Shown in pieces: positions 1-3,939 of a stretch of DNA of 8,933 nt (the stretch's first letter is position 1; the number at the start of each line of letters is the position of its first letter). The stretch is from Porticoccaceae bacterium (GTDB taxonomy: Bacteria > Pseudomonadota > Gammaproteobacteria > Pseudomonadales > Porticoccaceae): the NCBI GenBank assembly GCA_002710745.1, contig PALW01000045.1, positions 12,635-21,567 of the forward strand, given 5' to 3'. A model generated the notes under the pieces. It made no database searches and was not told the DNA's origin. It saw nothing but the letters and a program-made list of their open reading frames with translations. A program made the position numbers and the translations under genes.

Positions 1-28
1 GGCTTCATTTCGACAACAGAATAATGGC

Positions 29-57
29 TTGACGAATTTAAATTCAGAGGATTTAAT
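29..57 (+). promoter_or_regulatory. sigma70 promoter of tRNA-Phe
   Basis: The -35 box is TTGACG (29-34) and the -10 box is TTTAAT (52-57), with an exact 17-bp spacer. Transcription should start near 64, about 25 nt before the mature tRNA. The tRNA therefore keeps its own host promoter, as expected when an element inserts at the 3' end of a tRNA gene and leaves the gene intact. Confidence 0.7.
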
Positions 58-88
58 ACGCAGTCTTTAAATATGTCCACATAAAAAT

Positions 89-164
89 GCCCAGATAGCT
101 CAGTCGGTAGAGCAAAGGACTGAAAATCCTTGTGTCGGTGGTTCGATTCCACCTCTGGGCACCA
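89..164 (+). tRNA. pheT-like tRNA-Phe: tRNA-Phe (anticodon GAA)
   Basis: A complete cloverleaf can be read by eye. The acceptor stem GCCCAGA pairs with TCTGGGC, the D-arm is GCTCAGTCGGTAGAGC, the anticodon stem AAGGA/TCCTT encloses a loop with GAA, and the T-arm holds the invariant GGTTCGATTCC core. The discriminator is A and CCA is encoded (162-164). It closely matches the gammaproteobacterial tRNA-Phe as I remember it. The gene is intact and sits at the left edge of the island, so its 3' end is the likely integration site. Confidence 0.97.
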
Positions 165-213
165 CTATTGACGCGGCTTCTGTCAAAATAGCACCCCTTG
201 AAACGCATCTCAC

Positions 214-233
214 GTAAGCATATCGTAAGCATA
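214..233 (+). repeat. left arm-type repeat pair (2 x GTAAGCATA)
   Basis: Two identical 9-mers GTAAGCATA lie at 214-222 and 225-233, one helical turn (11 bp) apart and about 50 bp inside the tRNA 3' end. The whole 20-bp block matches 8845-8864 at 19 of 20 positions, in the same orientation. Paired short direct repeats flanking an attachment core are what the N-terminal domain of a tyrosine integrase binds. That role is inferred from position and from the recurrence next to the integrase gene. Confidence 0.65.
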
Positions 234-361
234 AATTGGGTTATTTTTTCGAAGACTATTCTTTTAAAATACCCTCGGGCAGGATGCCACCCCCTATCCT
301 CAATAGGTCTATCTAGGGTTCAAACATTTGTTCAAATTTGGATTGTTAAGCAGAATAATTA

Positions 362-874
362 TTAAGGCCTGGGTAATTGTAATCTTGTGAAACAATAATT
401 AAACGATTCATCTCGAGCATCTGCAATAGCCTGCAACCGTTTTCCTCTGAGTGACTCTCTTTTATATTTAAAAACATTATCTACAAGTATTCGCCGCATT
501 ATCTCCTCGTTTAAATTAGGAACAGATGGCTTTTTAAGACTTTTTATTACTCGCTCATGTTGAAAAAGGTTTTCACTAACCACACCCTCGGATTTTTTTC
601 TTGCTTCATTAAGATTTCTTTCAAAATTTCCCTCAGCTAGTGCAAATGCCCTCCACATTACTTCAGCTCTTGAAGAACCATCTTGCATCATTTCTGCGAG
701 TTCCTCAGCATGCTCACCATACTCCTCACAAATCACGGTACGATAAATACGTTCAAAGTCTCTTAGCTCAGAAGGATTCAACATATCAGAGAAATCTTCA
801 GCGCCGTCCTCAGATTCTTTAGCAGTGGAAATTGAGGAACATATTATTATGAAAATTAGTAGTAATTGCCTCAT
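362..874 (-). CDS. Predicted secreted helical protein, unknown function
   Basis: This is a 170-aa protein that I do not recognise. Residues 1-18 form a typical Sec signal peptide: Arg2, a hydrophobic core LLLIFIII, then a small-residue end S-T-A with cleavage expected after Ala18. Cys12 lies in the hydrophobic stretch but the preceding residue is Ile, so it is not a good lipobox. The mature part is charged, rich in Glu and Arg, and reads as mostly helical, with Cys at about 49 and 160 that could pair in the periplasm. The ATG has a good ribosome binding site (GAGGG, 5 nt spacing). It starts 35 nt after the stop of the SRAP gene on the same strand, so the two are probably cotranscribed. No convincing terminator was seen downstream; only short weak stems lie between 260 and 320. 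What a secreted protein does beside a DNA-lesion protein is unclear. Confidence 0.75.
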   Translation of the reverse strand: MRQLLLIFIIICSSISTAKESEDGAEDFSDMLNPSELRDFERIYRTVICEEYGEHAEELAEMMQDGSSRAEVMWRAFALAEGNFERNLNEARKKSEGVVSENLFQHERVIKSLKKPSVPNLNEEIMRRILVDNVFKYKRESLRGKRLQAIADARDESFNYCFTRLQLPRP

Positions 875-909
875 GTTACCCTCTTATTTATGAATCATAC
901 CCTTCTAAC

Positions 910-1485
910 TTAATCAAATAATTTAACGCAATCAATATTATTATTTCTAGGCGAATTCACCAAAGTGCTAACAGGATAATAATCTATATCCTCCGATAAC
1001 TTTGAATCAAAAACATCCTCTCCAGAAAGCCAATTCTCAGCCTCATTATCAGAAATTATAATTGGCATCCTATGATGAACTTTAGATAAATTCTGAATAG
1101 CTTCTTTGGTTATAATTGCGCACCCTCTAACCCCATTATATTCAGTGTAGATTCCAGCAAAAGTAAATAAAGAATCATTCATATGAAAGAAATAAGGTTG
1201 TTTTTTATAATCAGTTCGAAGCCATTCAAACCAACCATCAGCAGGGATTAAACATCGTCTAGCCATCTTAAAACTAGGTTTTAGATTTAATGTTTCTGAC
1301 CTAGCATTAATTAAGTTCATAGGTGTTTTTGCCCAAGTCGGGTTATAAGACCATCGCATAAAAGTTGGAGTGGAAGTTAATGTTAAAACTTCATGAGAGG
1401 GAGCAATGTTATAGCTAGCATCTATATTTAATAAATGTTTGTCTTTAACAGCTCTAGAATTTCTTAATGTGTATCTACCACACAT
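910..1485 (-). CDS. yedK-like: SRAP-domain abasic-site DNA-protein crosslinking protein (YedK/HMCES family)
   Basis: This 191-aa protein begins MCGRYTL, the signature of the SRAP family. In that family the initiator Met is removed and Cys2 forms a thiazolidine crosslink with abasic sites in single-stranded DNA, shielding them from cleavage. The other active-site residues are visible: Asn60 in INARSE, Glu87 in GWFEW and His137 in VHHRMP, followed by the conserved C-terminal PVSTLVN segment. The length is a little under that of E. coli YedK (about 222 aa), but no motif is missing. The Cys2 requirement fixes the start at 1485, even though no Shine-Dalgarno is visible there. It lies upstream of the secreted-protein gene in the same direction. 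SRAP genes are common on mobile elements and near defence or SOS functions, so its presence here fits an accessory role. Confidence 0.95.
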   Translation of the reverse strand: MCGRYTLRNSRAVKDKHLLNIDASYNIAPSHEVLTLTSTPTFMRWSYNPTWAKTPMNLINARSETLNLKPSFKMARRCLIPADGWFEWLRTDYKKQPYFFHMNDSLFTFAGIYTEYNGVRGCAIITKEAIQNLSKVHHRMPIIISDNEAENWLSGEDVFDSKLSEDIDYYPVSTLVNSPRNNNIDCVKLFD

Positions 1486-1551
1486 ACATTTATGGCTTTT
1501 TTATTAAAGGGTTAAAAGGTATAAATAGTCTTAGTTTTAATAATCTTTATA

Positions 1552-1580
1552 GTTATAAACACCATATGGGGGGGTCACAA
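1552..1580 (-). promoter_or_regulatory. Candidate promoter of the SRAP operon with a C7 tract in the spacer
   Basis: On the minus strand the -35 box is TTGTGA (1575-1580) and the -10 box is TATAAC (1552-1557), 17 bp apart. The seven bases next to the -35 box are all C (G7 on the plus strand, 1568-1574), which is striking in such A+T-rich DNA. Transcription would start near 1545 and give a leader of about 60 nt before the SRAP start. A change in the C-tract length would alter the spacer and so the promoter strength. Confidence 0.5.
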
Positions 1581-1628
1581 AAAGAAAAAAGAAGACGTTT
1601 TAAAGTTATAATTTTAATTACGTCCAAG

Positions 1629-1663
1629 AAAAAAGAAAAAACAATTTGAAGCTAGTGAGCTTC
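1629..1663 (-). terminator. Rho-independent terminator of the small-gene operon
   Basis: Read on the minus strand, a perfect 6-bp stem GAAGCT/AGCTTC with a 4-nt loop (1648-1663) is followed within a few bases by a T-rich tract with two runs of six T (1629-1642). It sits about 65 bp past the stop of the membrane-protein gene that ends at 1730. The stem is short, so termination may be partial, with read-through toward the SRAP gene. Confidence 0.5.
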
Positions 1664-1729
1664 GCGAGGGGGTACGAGGGTAGGAGCTGCTTTGGACCAC
1701 TTTTCTTAAGATTATCTTAGACCAGCCAG

Positions 1730-1945
1730 TCAAGATTTGTTAAAAAATTTCCAAGCTCCTATCCCTCCAACCACTAATCCTAATAGAGTTAACCCATATG
1801 GAATGTCCTCTAATTTAAGAAGTTCTTGATAGGTAAGTTGGATATCAAAATACCCTATACACCAGTAAAAAATCCAAAAAGATAACTTGCCAATAAGCAC
1901 CATAAAAAGGAACGAAAAAACAAATGTTAAATAGACTCTTTGCAT
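1730..1945 (-). CDS. Small membrane protein with two transmembrane segments, unknown function
   Basis: This protein of about 71 aa is very hydrophobic. A first membrane span covers roughly residues 4-33, rich in Phe, Trp and Tyr. A short polar hairpin follows with LTYQELLKLEDIP. A second span lies near 50-67 with a GLVVGGIGAW glycine motif, and the protein ends in a basic tail (KFFNKS). I prefer the ATG at 1945. An in-frame TTG at 1960 would add five residues, and neither has a strong ribosome binding site. From the ATG the protein begins MQRVYL, which resembles the start of the 22-codon ORF at the head of the same transcript (MERLYF); both later contain KLSF. It is the last gene before the terminator. 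Its size would fit a pore-forming toxin, a holin-like protein or a small membrane anchor; nothing in the sequence decides between these. Confidence 0.6.
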   Translation of the reverse strand: MQRVYLTFVFSFLFMVLIGKLSFWIFYWCIGYFDIQLTYQELLKLEDIPYGLTLLGLVVGGIGAWKFFNKS

Positions 1946-1974
1946 CTTTTTATCATACAACTCAAAGTACTCAA

Positions 1975-2181
1975 TTAAAATCCAAATGCAGACATCTGCT
2001 CATCCAATTCTTCATAGGTAAGTCCCGGGTGGTCTTTAAGAATATCCATCATCAAATCATCCCGAAATGAATCCTGATTTGTTATATTAGGTTCCTCGGG
2101 GGAATTGTCAGCTAAAGGTGTTTGAACTTTGTTAAGTCCGTTTAATGAAACTTTAAATCTCTTCTCATCTTTTTTTAACAT
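1975..2181 (-). CDS. Small acidic-tailed hypothetical protein
   Basis: This 68-aa protein was not recognised. The N-terminal 15 residues are basic (KKDEKRFKVSL), the middle is polar and Pro/Asn-rich and probably disordered, and the C-terminal third looks like one or two helices (DDLMMDILKDHPGLTYEELDEQMSAFGF region). The start at 2181 has a strong ribosome binding site (AAGGAG, 7 nt spacing). Its first 17 bases overlap the end of the preceding 54-aa gene in another frame, which suggests translational coupling. The downstream membrane-protein gene begins within about 30 nt. The basic head and acidic helical tail suggest a binding partner for another protein or for nucleic acid, but that is only inference. 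Confidence 0.65.
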   Translation of the reverse strand: MLKKDEKRFKVSLNGLNKVQTPLADNSPEEPNITNQDSFRDDLMMDILKDHPGLTYEELDEQMSAFGF

Positions 2182-2329
2182 TCGCTATCTCCTTATCCAA
2201 TGAGGTGCTTGTTTTCTCTTTCGCAGTTTTATTTTTTAAATATCGGTAATTAAAACTAGATAGACTCCATCCTTCTTGATAGATGGGGTCATCCTCTTTT
2301 GCTGTGATGAATTTTTTTACTTTTGCCAT
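2165..2329 (-). CDS. Small basic hypothetical protein (54 aa)
   Basis: The protein starts MAKVKKFITAKEDDPIYQEG and ends with a Lys-rich tail (VKKR). A GGAG ribosome binding site lies 7 nt before the ATG. It overlaps the next gene by 17 bases, and the stop codon of the 22-codon ORF lies 14 nt upstream, so it is the first normal-size gene of a compact minus-strand operon. It has a tryptophan and two aromatic clusters (GWSLSSFNYRY) in its centre and is otherwise highly charged. No family was recognised and no helix-turn-helix can be seen. Confidence 0.55.
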   Translation of the reverse strand: MAKVKKFITAKEDDPIYQEGWSLSSFNYRYLKNKTAKEKTSTSLDKEIANVKKR

Positions 2330-2343
2330 GTTTATCTCCAAAT

Positions 2344-2412
2344 TTAATTAAAATTTAGACACACAACAAAAGACAGCTTTGAGACCATAAGATAAAAATA
2401 TAAACGTTCCAT
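2344..2412 (-). CDS. Tiny hydrophobic peptide ORF (22 codons), leader peptide or type I toxin candidate
   Basis: The ORF starts MERLYFYLMV and continues with a mostly hydrophobic sequence containing KLSFVVC. It has a near-ideal ribosome binding site, AAGGAG with 6 nt spacing. Its ATG shares one base with the TGA of the 11-codon ORF upstream, so it can be translated by re-initiation. The bases around its ribosome binding site (2422-2435) are complementary to the second half of the ORF (2358-2372), so the mRNA can fold back and hide the site. Short hydrophobic peptides under fold-back control, coupled to a tiny upstream ORF, recall hok/mok-type toxins, but no sequence similarity to a known toxin was recognised. 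It may instead be only a regulatory leader for the 54-aa gene. Confidence 0.4.
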   Translation of the reverse strand: MERLYFYLMVSKLSFVVCLNFN

Positions 2413-2435
2413 CAGAAACTCCTTTTGTTGTTGTC
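2358..2435 (-). repeat. Long-range inverted repeat over the peptide ORF and its ribosome binding site
   Basis: On the plus strand the arms are 2358-2372 (GACACACAACAAAAG) and 2422-2435 (CTTTTGTTGTTGTC), complementary except for a one-base length difference in the middle. In the minus-strand transcript the upstream arm runs directly into the AAGGAG of the 22-codon ORF, and the other arm lies inside that ORF. Pairing would couple translation of the peptide to mRNA folding. Confidence 0.55.
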
Positions 2436-2447
2436 TACCAACCGCAT
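2412..2447 (-). CDS. 11-codon upstream ORF coupled to the hydrophobic peptide
   Basis: The ORF is ATG CGG through TGA and encodes MRLVDNNKRSF. A good ribosome binding site AGGTGG (2455-2460) lies 7 nt before the ATG, and its stop overlaps the next start as TGATG. That ribosome binding site lies in the 3' arm of an imperfect hairpin (2455-2480), so initiation may be regulated. This is more likely a regulatory reading frame than a functional protein. Confidence 0.35.
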   Translation of the reverse strand: MRLVDNNKRSF

Positions 2448-2454
2448 CACTTTT

Positions 2455-2480
2455 CCACCTTGCCGGAGTAGGCAGGTTGG
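2455..2480 (-). promoter_or_regulatory. 5' leader hairpin hiding the ribosome binding site of the 11-codon ORF
   Basis: In the minus-strand RNA, CCAACCTGCC and GGCAAGGTGG flank a 6-nt loop and pair at 8 of 10 positions. The AGGTGG ribosome binding site forms the 3' arm. Just upstream, GAGAAGGA and TCCTCTC (about 2483-2502) can form a second short stem. The leader from the predicted start (about 2507) to the first ATG is therefore largely structured. Confidence 0.45.
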
Positions 2481-2513
2481 AGAGGAACTCAATCCTTCTC
2501 TTGATGCCAAGAA

Positions 2514-2542
2514 AGTATCTGATTACGAGTCGTGAAAGTCAA
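2514..2542 (-). promoter_or_regulatory. sigma70 promoter of the minus-strand small-gene operon
   Basis: On the minus strand the -35 box is TTGACT (2537-2542), the spacer is exactly 17 bp and the -10 box is GATACT (2514-2519). Transcription would begin near 2507 and run through the two tiny ORFs and the 54-, 68- and 71-aa genes to the terminator near 1640. It faces away from the methyltransferase promoter 36 bp to the right, so the stretch 2448-2671 is a divergent control region. Confidence 0.6.
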
Positions 2543-2577
2543 GTTGCGGGACTAGACTGTTAGCGATTAAACTTCAT

Positions 2578-2606
2578 TTGCTAAGTATTAAATGAATTAA
2601 TAATAT
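2578..2606 (+). promoter_or_regulatory. Promoter of the methyltransferase gene with overlapping inverted repeat
   Basis: The -35 box is TTGCTA (2578-2583) and the -10 box is TAATAT (2601-2606), 17 bp apart. An inverted repeat TTCATTT/AAATGAA (2573-2579 and 2590-2596) covers the -35 box and most of the spacer, as an operator would. The octamer TATTAAAT in the spacer (2586-2593) also occurs in the spacer of the downstream operon promoter (3663-3670). This leaves a leader of about 60 nt before the methyltransferase start. Confidence 0.45.
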
Positions 2607-2671
2607 GCAATCCCACCTCAGACTTATCAATTACGAGAAGACGCTGCAAGAACGCAAGGCAAAACTAGCGA

Positions 2672-3589
2672 ATGACTAAAAAATTTAAATTTATTGACTT
2701 ATTTGCAGGTATCGGCGGCATAAGAATACCTTTTGATGAGTTAGGAGGTGAATGTGTATTTACATCAGAATCAGATAAATTTGCACAAAAAACATATGAA
2801 TCAAATTATAGTGAAATGCCTCATGGTGATATTAAGTCAGTAGATATAAATGAAATCCCAAAACATGATTTACTTCTTGCGGGATTTCCTTGCCAAGCAT
2901 TCTCTCATGCAGGATTAAAGAAAGGGTTTGATGATACAAGAGGAACTCTTTTTTTTGATATTGCTACAATTCTTAAAACTCACAAACCCAAAGCTTTCCT
3001 TCTTGAAAATGTTAAAGGATTAAAAAGTCATGATGGAGGGCATACTTTTAGAACAATCATAGATACCTTAAATCGGATAGGTTATCAGACTATTGAACAT
3101 CAAGTTTTAAACGCAAGAGATTTTGGTCTCCCTCAAAACAGAGAAAGAGTTTTTATCGTGGGTTTTTGGAAACATACAAACTTTTTCTTTCCTGAGCCTT
3201 CTAGAAGAAAAACTAGACTAGGTTCAATTTTGCAAAAAAGAGTAAAAGATAAATACACAATTTCGGATAAGTTATGGACAAGTGCGATTAAGAGACGAGA
3301 AAGAGCTATTTTAAAAGGCAATGGATTCAGCTATAAGCTTTTTAATAGAGATTCGATTTATACAAGCACATTATCAGCAAGATACTATAAAGATGGTCTA
3401 GAAATTCTTATTGAACAGAAGAATAAAAACCCAAGAAGACTTACACCCCTCGAAGCAAGAAGACTTCAAGGCTTTCCAGATAACTTTATAATCCCAGTCA
3501 GTGATACACAGGCATATAAACAGTTCGGAAATGCTGTGCCAGTCAGTGTTGTTAGAGAAATAGCAAAAAAAATAAGCCCTTTTCTATAA
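2672..3589 (+). CDS. DNA (cytosine-5) methyltransferase
   Basis: This 305-aa enzyme moves a methyl group from S-adenosylmethionine to carbon 5 of cytosine in a specific DNA site. The conserved motifs are in standard order: motif I FIDLFAGIGG (7-16, cofactor binding), motif IV GFPCQAFS with catalytic Cys74, motif VI LLENVKGL (Glu112), motif VIII QNRERVFIVGF (155-165), motif IX LTPLEARRLQGFP (257-269) and motif X QFGNAVPVSVV (284-294). The target-recognition region lies at about 180-250 and includes YTSTLSARYYKDG; I cannot derive the recognition sequence from it. The size is normal for a compact type II enzyme. Only a weak, distant ribosome binding site (AAGG, 12 nt before the ATG) is seen. It lies upstream of the GHKL ATPase operon in the same direction but has its own promoter. 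That fits the protective methylase of a restriction-like system that must act before its partner genes. Confidence 0.96.
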   Translation: MTKKFKFIDLFAGIGGIRIPFDELGGECVFTSESDKFAQKTYESNYSEMPHGDIKSVDINEIPKHDLLLAGFPCQAFSHAGLKKGFDDTRGTLFFDIATILKTHKPKAFLLENVKGLKSHDGGHTFRTIIDTLNRIGYQTIEHQVLNARDFGLPQNRERVFIVGFWKHTNFFFPEPSRRKTRLGSILQKRVKDKYTISDKLWTSAIKRRERAILKGNGFSYKLFNRDSIYTSTLSARYYKDGLEILIEQKNKNPRRLTPLEARRLQGFPDNFIIPVSDTQAYKQFGNAVPVSVVREIAKKISPFL

Positions 3590-3653
3590 ATACCTATTTA
3601 ATTGCCATAAATACAGAAAAGTTTTTTTATTTAAATATAATTTCAATAAATAG

Positions 3654-3682
3654 TTGCACACATATTAAATATGTAATACGAT
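3654..3682 (+). promoter_or_regulatory. Promoter with perfect palindromic operator before the ATPase operon
   Basis: The -35 box is TTGCAC (3654-3659) and the -10 box is TACGAT (3677-3682), with a 17-bp spacer. The spacer is filled by a perfect palindrome, ACATATT-A-AATATGT (3660-3674), an ideal position for a repressor. Transcription would start about 6-7 nt after the -10 box, at or next to the ATG of the following gene (3689). A further 10-bp palindrome TATTTAAATA lies upstream at 3628-3637. Confidence 0.5.
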
Positions 3683-3688
3683 TACAAA

Positions 3689-3919
3689 ATGAATATCAGA
3701 CGTGAAAGATTTATAAAAGTAGGTGAGCGAAGAGTCAATAATGCTATTAAAGCAATTAACCTAATTGGGAACTTATCCAATAAAGCTAATTATGAATACT
3801 CTTCTGCCGAAATAAAAAAAATAGAAAAAGTTTTGAAGGATGAACTTTTCTCAACAATGGAAAAATTCAATAGTAGTAATAATAAAAATTTGAAGAAAGG
3901 ATTTAGTTTTCAAAAGTAG
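3689..3919 (+). CDS. Small helical protein at the head of the ATPase operon, possible regulator or subunit
   Basis: This 76-aa, basic protein opens NIRRERFIKVGERRVNNAIK and reads as two or three amphipathic helices: about 4-30 (with AIKAINLIGNLSNKANY at the end) and 38-58 (SSAEIKKIEKVLKDELF). It ends in a Lys- and Asn-rich tail. I see no canonical helix-turn-helix, although the short helices and basic N-terminus could bind DNA. There is no Shine-Dalgarno before the ATG, and the predicted transcription start falls at the ATG, so the mRNA may be leaderless, as reported for several controller genes of restriction-modification systems. The GHKL ATPase follows 20 nt later. It may bind the palindrome in its own promoter, or it may be a small partner of the ATPase complex; the sequence does not decide. 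Confidence 0.7.
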   Translation: MNIRRERFIKVGERRVNNAIKAINLIGNLSNKANYEYSSAEIKKIEKVLKDELFSTMEKFNSSNNKNLKKGFSFQK

Positions 3920-3939
3920 TTGTGAGATGGAGTTGAAGA

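Noticed and set aside
640..822. Plus-strand ORF inside the secreted-protein gene
   Set aside because: It is antisense to a gene with a signal peptide and a good ribosome binding site, and has no supporting features of its own.
1467..1649. Plus-strand ORF of 60 codons, including an internal MGGSQKEKRRR start
   Set aside because: It crosses the SRAP promoter and a homopolymer, has no ribosome binding site and has low-complexity Lys-rich content. It looks like chance coding.
2344..2510. Known riboswitch or 6S-like RNA
   Set aside because: The structured leader does not match any riboswitch or 6S layout I know. Local hairpins over ribosome binding sites explain the pairing better.
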